From Parasponia andersonii (lineage: Eukaryota; Streptophyta; Magnoliopsida; Rosales; Cannabaceae): a DNA stretch of 64,000 bases. Below, one piece after another: positions 1-11,296 of this stretch. Both the position numbers and the translations under genes were made by a program. The DNA lies in assembly GCA_002914805.1 (NCBI GenBank), contig JXTB01000017.1, positions 1,282,026-1,346,025 on the forward strand, written 5' to 3'. The notes under the pieces are model-generated. The model saw only the letters and a program-made list of their open reading frames with translations. It made no database searches and had not been told where the DNA came from. Position 1 is the stretch's first letter. Each line of letters begins with the position of its first letter.

Positions 1-570
1 GTCTACGACTTATTTTAATGCGATGACTCCAAAAATAAATGGTCACATGTCATGAATCGCAGACCATAGTAAAAACCTCTAACGGGTCATGAAAGACTCC
101 TATAAATAAAAGACTAAAGTGGGATGAAAGGCATTGGAACTGACACTCACTCTTCCTGACGGCATCTTTACTATCTTTTACTCAGTCTTGACTAGAATCT
201 GACCTTCACTTTTACTTACATTCTTTTCATGAGACTACAGTCTTATAGGTTATCCAGAAGTCATTCGGGAGACCCGTATCTATCCATCGTCCATCTTCAA
301 GGCTCCGTCCCTTCAATCTCTAGTTCTAATCTTTATCCTTTTTTATTCAATTGCTTATTTGACTTATTGCTTATATATTTTATTGATTTGATTACTAACT
401 TGAGTATTAGAGTCTCTTTAATTGGCACCACCCCAGTGTTCCCATCTGAGCTCTTATGTCTTTTTGTTTTAACAGGTTATTTGTGGCCCAATTCTGTAAT
501 TGCAAAAACGAGCCTTTACAATCACATAACTTTAAGTGTTGTGGTCTTACTTTAAAATAAAAAACGATTA
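1..570 (+). repeat. Possible remnant of a Ty3/gypsy LTR
   Basis: A TATA-like stretch (TATAAATA, about 110-117) is followed by pyrimidine-rich sequence. At about 400-430 there is an ACTTGAG..TTAGAGT..CTTTAATTGGCACCACCCC arrangement that resembles the segment just upstream of the primer-binding site in many plant gypsy LTRs (there usually ACTTGAGCGTCGGAGT..). No partner LTR, target duplication or coding region is visible, and the left edge is cut by the window. The short open frames here have no recognisable protein content. Confidence 0.35.
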
Positions 571-1515
571 AAATATATGTCACATCATATAGTATAAGTT
601 TTTTGTGCAATATTTTAATGTCCCTATCGGGGAACTCTACTATAAGAGGAAAAACCTCCTACTCGCTGGAGTATTTTTGTGGCTATTAGATTAAATAATA
701 GGTGTTAAAATTACTAGATTAGTTTAATTATTGTAGTACAGTTTGCATTGGACATATATTTATTTATTTTTATAGTCTTTAAACCTTTCTCCACCAATGC
801 TTGTCTTTTTGTTTTTCTTAAACATATGAATAAGTTTGGTAATGCTCTTCGTGCTCCTCATTCCTCAAAGAAGTTTATGAGAAAAATACGAAGAAAACTC
901 ATTTAATTCTTGTCCAAATGATATCTAAATTCACAGATAACATTTGAAGAATGAAATATAATTCGGCTCGTCATTCACTTGCTTTTCATTTTCACATGTG
1001 ATTCATCTTATGCAGGTTCAAAAATTAGAACTTTTGTTGCTATTCCATCAATTATTCAGGCTCTTAAAAAAATTTGTTCCCTTAAATCTTCATTTGAGTT
1101 ATTAATTTCATTCTCTTTAATCGTTCTAAAAGTGAGTTTTAGGCTTGATTTCGCCCATTTTCAACCGTTCATGATGTCACGTCTGGTAAGAAAATCAATT
1201 TATACATTCAATTATTTTTCTTATAATTTTTATTTCGGTAAATATTATTTAATTTTAGGTCAATCAATAATTATAGGTTTTTAGAATTACCCCCGTCGTT
1301 AGTCTTCTTTCAAAAGTCCGCGAGTGCATCTTTCATTTTTATAACGACATGTCGTTTCATCTTTGAAAGCATCGCGTTTCTTCGGCCTTATTATTCTCTT
1401 CCCGTTGGCATCATCAGTTGGCTCCATTTCTGATTCTAAAGCTTCTGGTTCCTTCTATCTGCTCTTCGTCGTTCCGCTCTGGTCACCCAAACCACGAGTG
1501 TCAATTTAGGACGAA
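571..1515. other. Intergenic and upstream region of the PITH gene
   Basis: No coding region is recognisable. The first part is AT-rich. From about 1290 the base composition becomes more balanced and C/T-rich, as expected for the promoter and 5' leader of the gene starting at 1516. A palindromic box is listed separately at 1343-1357. Confidence 0.5.
1343..1357. promoter_or_regulatory. Palindromic ACGACATGTCGT box upstream of the PITH gene
   Basis: The sequence AACGACATGTCGTTT is a perfect palindrome around CATG, about 160 bp before the start codon at 1516. Near-identical boxes occur twice upstream of the DUF1764-type gene (8239-8254 and 8305-8320). The position suggests a core-promoter element; function is inferred from recurrence only. 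Confidence 0.4.
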
Positions 1516-4500
1516 ATGGCTTGCTTACATGACCATAGTTGCGAAGATCACGATTGTTCCTCTGATTGGTCTCTGTACAAGCATATAGACCTTCCCAAGG
1601 TCCTTTCACTCTTCCCCATCTTCCTATCTTTACTATTTCCTCTTTGTTTGTATATAGTATCTCCCGCTTGCCACTGCTTCACAGCGTACTGAGCATATTT
1701 TTTATTACCCAAGCTTGAGATTCTCGGACACATTGTTACCGTAGACATTTTTGGTTCTGATTGATGCATCGCAATTGGGTAATTGGTAGAATAATAATGG
1801 CCCATTGGCTTAAATGTTTGTAGAATTAGGCCCAAATTGTTTAATTTCGTTTTCTGTCGTTTTTAATGGGTACCCAATTCGTATTGATATGTTTTCAGGC
1901 TAATTTGTATAGTAAATTGATTTTCTAGGCTGTTGATGCATACTAATTTGGGAGATTGCTGTTATTGATTTGATGCTTTTCTGCTTTTTATTTCTTGATT
2001 CAACGCTGTTTTTAAGTTTTCGTTATTTAATGATATTGCAAAATTCTTCTAAGTTTATATGGATGTGTGATAACATGTAAAGTGTTTAATTGAGAACTTT
2101 GCTGTTTTGCAACTTTGGAAGTCTAATCACTCTTTGATGATTATGTAAGTGGAGCTCATTTTTGCTGATTTACTGTAATCCCAAAACTGAATTTTTTTAG
2201 AAATATCTTTCATTTGCATGAATTTAAACCCCTACTTGTAGTTTTGACATTTTTCTTCCCTTATTTCATGGTTTTCTTTAGGTATCTGCCTTAAACGAGG
2301 CTACTCCAGGCAGCGTCAAGTCTGTTTTCAAAGCTTGGGAGCACCGATTGAATTCTTCAGGGGTAATTAGTTCATTTACTCAACTTTTATATTTGTATCT
2401 TGAAAGGATATCTCCTTGCAAAACCAAGTTTAGGCTTGAGTAACAAATTAAATGAACTTACGGCATTCTTTTCAATTGAATGATTTGTCCCACTAACTAG
2501 TTAAGACAACATATTGCTGGCGTGCACCTTAAGTTACATATTCTACCTTTATACTTTTCTGTATAGTGTGACATTTCACAATGGTAATCAGTATCTTCTA
2601 GAGTCCATTTGCGGTTGTAACCTTTATTTTCACTTTGCATTTTTTTAGCACCGCAACTTCACTTTCTTTACACTTCTACTACAGTTCTTGAAACTCTTTC
2701 TTGGAAGAAGTTCTTCAAATAGTCCTGTTATTTGTAATGTAACTACACGTTCTTTGCTGAGCCTATGTAGCGTCAGTGTTTCACTTAATCCTCTTTTCTG
2801 CAACAGGAACACTTGGAAAGCAATGAGGGTGATCCTGAGTTACTTGTGTTCATTCCGTAAGTGGTTATTTTTGTTTGTTATGGGCCTATTACCTTTACAA
2901 CATCCGTTCCAAACACCAACCCTCCTCTTCCACACCCTTCCCTTGCGAAGGGGGAAGAAAAAATGTAGAGAGAAAAAGACTAAAAACATCAGGACTCTGA
3001 AATTTTGAAAGATTGGATTCGTTAATTGTATAAATTTATTTGCATTCTCCTTTCTGGCAGATGATGTCTATTCAGATTATTGGCAGCTTAATACTCCAGT
3101 TCTATTGCTTTAGTGGATTGTACATTTCATTCTGACTAGCATCTCATGACTCTTCAAATGCAACATCTGCTCCTGTGTTTTCATTCATCCTTTTATTTCT
3201 CAACAATGACAGATTTTAAGTCTAGTGATAACACTGGCAGTTTTAACTTTACTCCAACAATCCCTTTGGGTCTAGGTAGTCTTAACTAGCTCACTTTAGA
3301 AAATGAGAAATTAGTTTCCAACTCTGGTTTTGTAAAAAGGTAAGTTCTGCTTTACTGTGCACGATAAACAAAATTCTTTTTGCTAAGCTTTCCTAGTTTC
3401 TTACTTATTTTGTTTCCCTCATTTTTGGTGATAGGTTTACATCAGACGTGAAGATCAAGAGCATATCTGTTGTTGGTGGTGCTGATGGAACAAGTCCTTC
3501 AAAGATGAGAGCGTAAGTTAAACCTTTGAGCTTTTCCATGCTAAACCATGACTTGCTGCTTATATTGGTTAAGTTAGAATCATGTGGCAAGCAGATTTAG
3601 TAAGAAGGCAGAAAAATTATCTATAGCAGGGCTCTTGCCCGTGTGATACGAACAAATGACATTGACACAACTTTTTAAGAAAATGAACTCAGCCTTCCTG
3701 TTGATTATCACCTGGAAGAAAGCTCTAAGATTCTGTTGTCTAAACTAGGTTCATCAACCGAGATGGCATTGATTTTTCGGATGCTCAAAGTATGCAAGCC
3801 ATTCAGGTATTGCCCGACCTTTAGTTTGTTTGTGAATTGTTTGCAAATTATCAAGGTTTCAACTTATTTGCATTATCTGCTCATGTTTCAGGAATGGGAG
3901 TTGGTTGAAAATTTCCAGGGAGTCTTAGAGTACCAGACAAGGTAACAAGTCCCTGTCTCTCGTGCTACTTGATAAATCATGTTGTCAAGCATGCGTTGAG
4001 TTTCAATAAATTCTTATTAATGCAATGTAAGCAGCTATTATTTTTCTCTTCTCTGACACATGAGTAAAATGTTCCTTGGTAATGACGTGCCTAAAGTTGA
4101 TATGCAGCATATGCTGTTCTACATTCTGAAATATATTTCTGCTACATTTAAGTATTTGATATTATCTTTGTCTTATTCTGATCTAACATTTATCTACGTT
4201 TAGATATTCCAAATTCCAAAGTGTGGCAAATATCACATTACATTTTCCTGAGAGTTTTGGTGGTGATACTACTCAGATTCACTATATTGGATTCAAAGGT
4301 GAAGCCACTCAGGTAAATCCATTTCCCGAGAGCAATATATGTTTGTTTGGTTAGTATTTGGGTAATTCACTTTTTGCTTCTCATGAACAGTTGAAGAGGG
4401 ATGTTGTAGCTACAATTGTTTATGAACTCATGCCAAATCCTTCTGATCACAAGTAAGTCTTGCTTATCTTTGCGGAATGTGACATATTGGTCTTTCATTG

Positions 4501-4944
4501 GTGATTGAATTAAATGCAGCTTACACTGTTTTAAATCCAAGGTCATCCTTTTTGGGGCTTGTATTTATGTAAGTGGTTTTTTTGTACTTATGCTGCAAAA
4601 TTTATATTCTTTGATGTTAGTATAGGCGCATATATAGATCACAATGTAAACATTTGACTAGTGATTATTGAACATCAAGCAAAGACGACTAAAGACTGTT
4701 GAAAATTGCAAGTACGGATATTTTTATCAATCAAGTTCCATTTGTAAAGAAGAATCTCTTTTCATGATATGTCAAGTTCGAACACTTTATGTTTTTTGCA
4801 TAAAGCTTTGTCTGTTTTCGTTGTGTTTTTGGGGTTTTTCCATCTTGTCAACCCATATATGTGTTTTTTCATTGATTTTTTTTTTCCCCTTTTTTCCCCA
4901 GGACAAAGGCTGAAGGTGGTGGTGGTCTTTCACATGTTGAATGA
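1516..4944 (+). CDS. PITH domain-containing protein, nine exons
   Basis: Exons: 1516-1599, 2282-2362, 2807-2856, 3435-3512, 3749-3806, 3892-3941, 4204-4312, 4391-4452, 4902-4944. All introns are GT-AG and the joined frame is open (615 nt, 204 residues). The N-terminus MACLHDHSCEDHDCS is the His/Cys-rich start typical of plant PITHD1-like proteins. The PITH core follows, with DPELLVFIPF, VKIKSISVVGG, TSPSKMRAFINR, FQSVANITLHFP and IHYIGFKGEATQ. This domain is also found at the C-terminus of thioredoxin-like proteins and is thought to bind the proteasome; the stand-alone plant protein has no settled function. There is no signal peptide or membrane segment. The donor of intron 1 (AAG/GTCCTT) is weak, but the flanking residues (DLPK, then VSALNE) fit the family. 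Length is normal for the family, and the gene looks intact. Confidence 0.9.
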
Positions 4945-5795
4945 TAAATATATGCACCTTAGCCTACTTTTTATGTTTTATTAATGACTGTAATCTTTCT
5001 GAGGCAATTAGCAACTGAAGTAATTTGACCACATGTTGATAGTTTATGCTCAGCACTGTGGTTAATTTGCAATACACCTTGTAAATGTCTCTGCTTATGT
5101 TTTATTTGGATATTTGGCCTACCTTTCCTCTTGAAATCAGTACAGAGGCAAATATCTGTTCCTGCATTTTTGCTGAGAGTTTGTCATTACTCATATCCTA
5201 ATTAAGATACGAATTTAGTTTTTATTATTTCTAAAATTTATATTCAATACAGTAACACATTTTTCCTACGTTTATGAATTATATGCATTGATTACAACAT
5301 ACACTAGTAATTTGATACTCTAGTTCATTCGTTTGTTGGCATTTGTATATTCCAGCATCATGCCATATTTTTTTAAAGAAATATATGGCCTAATATTTCC
5401 ATATATGTGCATCCTTTAACATATTCATTTGGTTATTTAGTTACATAGTGCAAAATATGTGCTTGTTTTTAATCAAATTCTCTAAATGGGGAGATATATA
5501 TTTACGTACTTTTTATGAGTGGAATATATGGGATAAAATCATTTTTATACTTAGTATTTTAACTATTTATTCAATTTATATGTTGTGTTTTAGTTATTAT
5601 CTACGTTAACATTTAGAGTTGGGGATAGCAACATGGTGGGTATGACTATAATGGCCTCAATTTTCTGCTTAAGGAGACGAGGGGGGGTTCAGTTATTTCC
5701 CATACAAGTATATGGGTACTAGAAACTTTTTTTCTTCAAAGCTTTGTTTTTTTTTTCAAAGAAGAATTTAAAGAAAAAAAGTATAATAACAATAC

Positions 5796-5796
<1 letters not shown>

Positions 5797-5829
<33 letters not shown>
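5797..5829. repeat. (TA)n microsatellite
   Basis: Uninterrupted TA dinucleotides, about 16 units. Confidence 0.95.
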
Positions 5830-5833
<4 letters not shown>

Positions 5834-5949
5834 AAAGGTTTCTCAAAAGAATTATATTAATCGCTAGTCAACTTAGCTACAATACTAGTACAAGCTTCTA
5901 AAAGAAAATAGAAACATCCTTGAACGAAAATCAAATTCACTAGGCTATC

Positions 5950-6011
5950 ATATTCTTAATTATAAGAAATATAATTGCAAATATTCTTAATTATAAGAAA
6001 TATAATTGCAA
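5950..6011. repeat. 31-bp tandem duplication
   Basis: Two back-to-back, essentially identical copies of a 31-bp unit beginning ATATTCTTAATTATAAGAAA (5950-5980 and 5981-6011). Confidence 0.9.
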
Positions 6012-6144
6012 CATATCATCTCCTATGTAATAGAGAAAAAGACTTCAAGCAAAACTTAGAGCTACCAAGTAAAATTCTCTTCAAGGTGTTCATCAGTAAA
6101 AACGCAGTAATCCCCTCATTATGGCATCTATCCATAAACATTAT

Positions 6145-6240
6145 TTTCTTCACAACGTCCATCAGTAAGTGCCAATCTCTTCGAGTCGTCCATCAGTAAA
6201 TGCCACTCTTTTCACGGTATCCGTCAGTGAATACCCCACA
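6145..6240. repeat. Degenerate 31-bp tandem repeat, about three units
   Basis: The core CGTCCATCAGTAA(G/A)TGCCA recurs at about 6156, 6187 and (diverged) 6218 with exact 31-bp spacing. A related single core lies at about 6086. No transposon ends were found around it. Confidence 0.7.
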
Positions 6241-6357
6241 AATCTTCTAAATTTGATTCTCGAGAACCTCATATCCATAAGAACACTAAGATAGTACACA
6301 CAAAAACTAATAGAAAACAACTTCTTTAGTAATAGAGAAAACAAAATACTGCCAAAA

Positions 6358-6482
6358 AACACCATAAATCTAAATCTAGGTGTACACTAAAAGAAGAAAT
6401 ACAACAGAAAATAACTTAAAACACTATAGATCTAGATCTGAGTGTATAAGAAACACCATAAATCTAGATCTATGTGTAAAAC
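6358..6482. repeat. Imperfect repeat with AAATCTAGATCT core
   Basis: Units of the form AACACCATAAATCTAGATCT..GTGTA start at about 6358, 6420 and 6451. The last two are 31 bp apart, the same period as the neighbouring repeats. Confidence 0.6.
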
Positions 6483-7554
6483 TACTTTCACAAATAAAGG
6501 GATTATTTTGATAAAATAAAAACAAAAGAAAAACTATAAAAAGAAAACTCATACCTGGAAAAGGGAAGAACCTCCTCCCCAGTAGGGCAGCACCTACTAA
6601 TGGAAGAAGAGAGGAGCAATTTTTGGAGGTTGGGGGAAGATCTATACTGATTTTAGAGAGAAACGGAAGAGATCCTCGTATACTTTTCTAGTCACTTAAA
6701 TTTTTATTACTTTATAGTATTTTAATAATATCATATAACATAATAGTTGTATTTTACTTATATGTATTTGTATGTGTATATATATATGTATCATATTTAT
6801 TTATTTTTTTTCTTTTAGATATATGAATATACAGGGTAGGTATCCTCCACACACTTGGGTCCAGTTTTAAAACCTTTACCTATGCAGGTATCCGAAAGTA
6901 AATAGAGTGGTAGATAAAATTGTCATCTCTATTAAGAATTATAATTTTTAACAAATTAATATCAATTTGAGTCAAACACCAATCTTGACTATTAGGTTTA
7001 CCAAAATAACTTAGTATAGAATTAATAACTAAAATACAAAAAATAATTTGAAAAAGGTAAAAAAACTAGAATTCTTTTAATATTTATTATTCCCGTCATT
7101 AATTTTAAAAAAGGTTTAGAATTGAATTTCTTTTTTAAATTTGAAAGTTAATGTTGATAATAATCAAAGTTCAAGATAATAAAAATAAGGATATAAAAAA
7201 ATAATTAATCCAGAATATATATTTTTATTTATATAGTATATTGTGATATATATATATATATGTTAGATTCTGGGAAAACTACAGATATATATCTTGGATT
7301 TTGGTGAGGGAAAAAGATGTAAGGAAAAGAAAAAGAAAAACGAGAAATAATTTTCTAAAGTTGGATAATAATGTTTTTTCACACCTTGTGACAATTTTTT
7401 TTTTTGCCTTAAAAAAAAAACAGAAATCACATTAAATTTCCTTTATCTCTCTTTTTCCTCTCTGTTAAAGAAAAAAAAAAAAAACCACCTCGATGAAATC
7501 CAAGTTCAAAAAATAAGGATTCTTTTTAAAAGAAACCATAAGGATTTTAGTTAA

Positions 7555-8134
7555 GGGTTATTATCAATAAAAGCCTTAGATTTTTTTAATTTTAGAAACT
7601 TTAAGTTTCTGATTATATATTTTAAAAAGAGTACTATGTTTTAAAAATTTTGCAAAAAAAAAAAACGTTAAGCTTCTAGTTATATCAAATAAAATCTTTG
7701 GATTATAAAATTTTATCAAATTACTTTACAAAATAATTCCAATAACCTGTTTGCTCCTGGTGTATAATGCCATAAATTAATGTGCGAGGCTATTCTTGTT
7801 GCCTAACACCCCACTTGGAGCGAAAATAAAGTTTTATTATATATTAAAAAAAAAGCTTTTGTCTTTTAGTCGAATAAAATTTTAAAAAATAAGGTTAAAA
7901 AACAGCTAATTATATTGCATGTTTTCATAACAAATTTTGATCATGCTTCGGGCTCAATTTAGCCGAATTTCAAAATCTTAATATTTTATTTGATATAATT
8001 AGAAACTCAAGATTTTTATTGTCAAAATTAAAAAAATAAAAATAAACTCAAGATTTTATTTGATATAATAAGAAATCTTCGATTTTTTTCTCGCTAAAGT
8101 TAAAAAATCTAGGACTTTTTTCGATGATAACTCC
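7555..8134. mobile_element. Foldback MITE, Mutator-like (9-bp target duplication)
   Basis: The left arm (GGGTTATTATCAATAAAAGCC onwards) and the reverse complement of the right arm (GGAGTTATCATCGAAAAAAGTC onwards) match over more than 100 bp, including the shared interior ATATCAAATAAAATC. The element is flanked by TTTAGTTAA (7546-7554) and TTTCGTTAA (8135-8143), a 9-bp direct repeat with one mismatch, as Mutator-type elements make. No transposase is encoded. It ends about 350 bp before the start codon at 8483. Confidence 0.75.
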
Positions 8135-8238
8135 TTTCGTTAATGAGAAAATTTTTTTTTTTTTTCCGGCAGCGGTGAGATAGTCACTTGAGGATTTGGA
8201 TTATGAGGGATAAATAGGTGATCAATTAAAACAAAAAC

Positions 8239-8320
8239 AGCGACATATCGTTTTGTATCTTAGTGATTTGGATTTTGACACATGTTGTTTATTCCAACCG
8301 GGGAAGCGACATGTCGTTTT
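8239..8320. promoter_or_regulatory. Two CGACATRTCG boxes upstream of the DUF1764-type gene
   Basis: AGCGACATATCGTTTT (8239-8254) and AGCGACATGTCGTTTT (8305-8320) are near-identical palindromic boxes 66 bp apart, about 160-245 bp before the start codon. The same core occurs upstream of the PITH gene at 1343. Confidence 0.45.
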
Positions 8321-8426
8321 ATATTTTGAAGTTTCAACACAAGCCCTAGGTTTTATACAGACAGCTTCACAGCCTGAGGCTCAAACGGGCATCAAGGCGG
8401 GGTTACTCAGAGTCCCCACCTGCAAC

Positions 8427-8452
<26 letters not shown>
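8427..8452. repeat. (CT)n microsatellite in the 5' leader
   Basis: About 13 CT units, 30 bp upstream of the ATG at 8483. Pyrimidine tracts of this kind are common in plant 5' leaders. Confidence 0.9.
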
Positions 8453-8457
<5 letters not shown>

Positions 8458-8482
8458 CCATTTTCTCGTTCCAGACCGTACG

Positions 8483-8872
8483 ATGACAAAGAAGAAGAAC
8501 AATTTGGAAACTTCTGCTGACGAAGCTCCGATAAAAGCGGAAAATCCTTCATCGAAGAAGCCTCGCAGCGAGATTGATGAAATTTTCGACGGAAAAAAGC
8601 GAAAGAAATCCGAACAGGAAAAGACCCAAAAGCCCATAAAGGGTGATGCAGCTGTGAAACCCAAGGGGATGAAGAAAACTAAGGAGAAGAAGAAGAAGAA
8701 GAAGACGGAGAAGGGCAATTTGGGTAACGACGAAAGTTTTGGGGTGTCGGATTCTCGGCCAAGGAAAAAGACAGAGGGCTTTTCTATATACACGGAGGAG
8801 GAACTAGGGCTCAATAACCCGGATGCTGGAGGTACCCCACTTTGCCCATTTGATTGTTCTTGTTGCTTTTGA
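8483..8872 (+). CDS. Small lysine-rich DUF1764-type protein
   Basis: Single exon, 129 residues, starting MTKKKNNLETSADEAP. An earlier in-frame ATG at 8453 lies directly after the CT tract; I prefer 8483 because the protein from there has the family's usual lysine-rich N-terminus. Residues 1-85 are very rich in Lys, Glu and Ser, with basic clusters (KKRKK, KEKKKKKK) that look like nuclear or nucleolar targeting signals. The conserved part is C-terminal: EGFSIYTEEELGLNNPDAGG followed by a Cys-rich end, TPLCPFDCSCCF, which is how members of this eukaryotic unknown-function family finish. No catalytic motif is visible and the role is unknown. The gene appears intact. Confidence 0.8.
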   Translation: MTKKKNNLETSADEAPIKAENPSSKKPRSEIDEIFDGKKRKKSEQEKTQKPIKGDAAVKPKGMKKTKEKKKKKKTEKGNLGNDESFGVSDSRPRKKTEGFSIYTEEELGLNNPDAGGTPLCPFDCSCCF

Positions 8873-9649
8873 GGCTTAATTTATTTATTCTAGTTTTTGT
8901 TATTTTCAGTTTGAAATTTTGTTGTTTTAGTTTTATGATAAATTGAGCCCAGTAAGCAGGTTGCTTTACTTGTGTCTTTAAAATTGTATTATGAGTAAAA
9001 TTTTCAATCGACTCTGAGGAATTTTTTCTGTGATTTACATTTTAAGCATGGTTTTGTGAGCATTTTGTATCACTGGTCGGCAGAATGGAGTAACAACTAT
9101 TGTTTATAATATTATATATTTGAGAGAAGAAAGTATTTGATGTTATTTTAGATTTCTAAAGTTTATGTACGAGGAAATTTTATGTCCATGTCACTAGAAC
9201 TTGATTTTTTTCAAAAAAAAAAATCTGATTTAGGTATTATCAAATAAATAAATAAGTTATTAATTTAATAATTAATTAATTATGTTGTAACACGTGAATA
9301 GAAAAAATTATTGCAACGACGAATGAATATGTTGTAATAAGAACAAGAAAGTACATTTTTAACGTGATTTGGATCTTTTTTACTCTCTACAGGACCACGT
9401 CTAGAGATTAAATAAATTAATAAAGTATAAAAATTACAAATACCAATTGACTAACGCAATAAAAGACTCCATCTCCATCTTTTTAATTATTGTAATGCTT
9501 TGTAACGACTCTACTAATCTTGTTCAATGAGCTTCTCTCGTCATGTGATCTTTCACACGTGAACTCTCTTTATTGTTCAAGATTTGTCTCTTCTTAAAAA
9601 CGTATTGTTTTTTCTCTCGAAGTATAAGATAACACAGTACCTAGAAAGC
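8873..9649. other. Intergenic region with an LTR-like degenerate patch
   Basis: No gene seen. From about 9300 to 9560 the sequence (AACGTGATTTGGATC followed by ACTCTCTACAGGACCACGTC) resembles the segment of Copia-type LTRs that reads like ACGTGGTTCGGATC..CTACGTCC, but it is diverged and I found no partner copy. Confidence 0.35.
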
Positions 9650-9725
9650 CATAAGGCTATGTTTGGTAGAAAAGAAAGAAAATGTATAAGATGGAAAAGA
9701 AAGTGTGTCTTCCATTATTGTTTGG

Positions 9726-10341
9726 TGTTGATGGAGGTTTTGTTAACAATAAATTTTAGAAAAAATTATGAGATGTGGCTTGTGTGAATAGTGTTCTTAA
9801 TCAAAGCAAACAAAGAGGCAAAGATTTTATAATGGTTCAGCCCCGAAAAAGATGAGCTTACGTCCACTGTTTTTCACTATATTCTGGAGAATTACAAGAA
9901 CTCAAAATTACAATGTGTTATCTGAAAAGAAGAGAATACTCTTAAGAATTCTTTTTGCCTCTCCCTCCTTTTTTTTCCCAAAAGTCCCCCATCTGAAACA
10001 TTGAGTTCCCTTTATATAGATGAGAGTAACTCAATATTCCTAATTGTGAATACGGGTAACTATATAATCGGGTAATAGAATTTGAGTAACAACATAATTG
10101 GGTAACTACTTAAAACGGGTAACTGGTCGATCATGAAAGAGAGACTTCTGTTTCCCTTTCCTTGCAGGTTACCTGTTTGACGAAGCAGAGACTTGTTTCC
10201 TTTCGGAGGAGGTCGCACATAACTTATACAGAGGAGGTCGCACGTAACTTATGCGGAGGAGATCGCACGTAACTTATACAGAAAAGGTCGAACTTAACTC
10301 CTACTCATGCAACCTGACATAGGATTTTAGACCGCACAACA
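9726..10341 (-). repeat. 3' LTR of the Tat element
   Basis: 616 bp. On + it runs from TGTTGATGG to GCACAACA, so it has TG..CA ends on both strands. It contains a minus-strand TATA box (10010-10018) and four units of a roughly 25-bp GAGGTCGCACGTAACTTAT repeat at 10206-10300. Confidence 0.92.
10206..10300. repeat. Tandem ACGT-containing units in the 3' LTR
   Basis: Four units of about 24-26 bp with core GGAGGTCGCACGTAACTTAT; the last is diverged. In the direction of element transcription the core reads GTTACGTGCGACC, upstream of the LTR TATA box. The partner array in the other LTR lies at about 20475-20570. Confidence 0.8.
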
Positions 10342-10355
10342 ATTGCCCCCAGCTC
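10342..10355 (-). other. Polypurine tract of the Tat element
   Basis: On the minus strand the bases directly before the 3' LTR read GAGCTGGGGGCAAT, a G-rich purine run at the place where plus-strand DNA synthesis is primed in LTR retrotransposons. Confidence 0.8.
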
Positions 10356-10730
10356 CATTAGTTCTTTAGGACAAAATGGAGCTTCCTTTTAACGTAGGTG
10401 AGTGCGATCTTAAAAAATGCGTTGTCACGACCTAGACTTGAGATCCTTGAAGAGTCGAAGAGTCGTCAGATTTCAAATCCCATCTTTCTCAAGATCACGC
10501 ATATCTTTTTCTGACAGATGGAAACACGTGTAGCCTTTTTTAAGAAAGATAGCAGAACTCGAGGAGGCTTAAGGATATCAATGATGCCAACCGTCGTTTT
10601 TAAACCAAATCTTTTCAAATTTCAAAAGATTCATTATCTTCGGAAAAAATCAAATCCCGCGTGAACTTTGGCCTTTAGATCTGAAAATCAAATACCTTGA
10701 TCTACGGCTGTGATTTAACGGTGCTTAGGG

Positions 10731-10738
10731 TATAAATA
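10731..10738 (+). promoter_or_regulatory. TATA box of the antisense gene in the Tat element
   Basis: TATAAATA in a more GC-balanced context. A transcript starting about 30 bp downstream would have a non-coding first exon to 10905 (AAG/GTTAGT donor) spliced to 11297, where the ATG directly follows TTTTCAG. It lies about 390 bp inside the element from the 3' LTR and points towards pol, opposite to gag-pol transcription. Confidence 0.55.
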
Positions 10739-11296
10739 TCGGAAACCAATCCGTTTCTGCTCTATTACGCTGTTTCCATCTTTTCTCAGAAAATACCGAA
10801 GTTTCAGAGAACCCTAAAGCGTCGTTTCGTCCTTCAGCTCGCACAATTCCAGTACCTTCTCCGACGGAGTTCAAACCATCTCAATCCCTCCGTTTCTGAA
10901 GAAAGGTTAGTTCATTTCTTCTCTCTTATTTTTCTCTGTTCTTGGAAAAACAATTTCAATTTTTAGGAATAGAAACACATCCCACATTGAAGTGAAATGA
11001 GAATTATTTTTATCCCATTTTTCTGGTCCATAGAGTAGACTTACTAGATAATGGTCAGAGACAAACTCGTGAGAAGAGTTTCTAGGGTCTGATACCTTAT
11101 TTTATTTTCCGACGAACTGTTCGAACATTTATTTTCTGACAAACTGCTTGAACATTTTTATGAATCCGTAGACCTCTTAGGAATAAATTGATGAGCTTGC
11201 TTGATAGTACAATCCTAGGATGAATTCCCAAAGTACTGGCATAGTGAGAATCCTCGATGTCTGCATAGGACTAAATCCATCCGTATTTCTTTTCAG

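Larger units (their letters stand above)
4945..7545. other. AT-rich intergenic region with short tandem repeats
   Basis: The first 300 bp are presumably the 3' UTR of the PITH gene. The rest is AT-rich with no recognisable coding region. It holds a TA microsatellite (5797-5829), a 31-bp duplication (5950-6011), a degenerate 31-bp repeat (6145-6240) and a further 31-bp imperfect repeat (6358-6482). Confidence 0.6.

Noticed and set aside
979..1284. 101-codon open frame on +
   Set aside because: Low-complexity Phe/Ser/Ile composition as expected from AT-rich noncoding DNA.
4668..4984. Two overlapping open frames on + near the end of the PITH gene
   Set aside because: They run through intron 8 and its polypyrimidine tract; the real exon 9 (4902-4944) is in another frame.
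8407..8814. 135-codon open frame on -
   Set aside because: Antisense shadow of the lysine-rich DUF1764-type gene; its Phe/Ser runs mirror the AAG codons.
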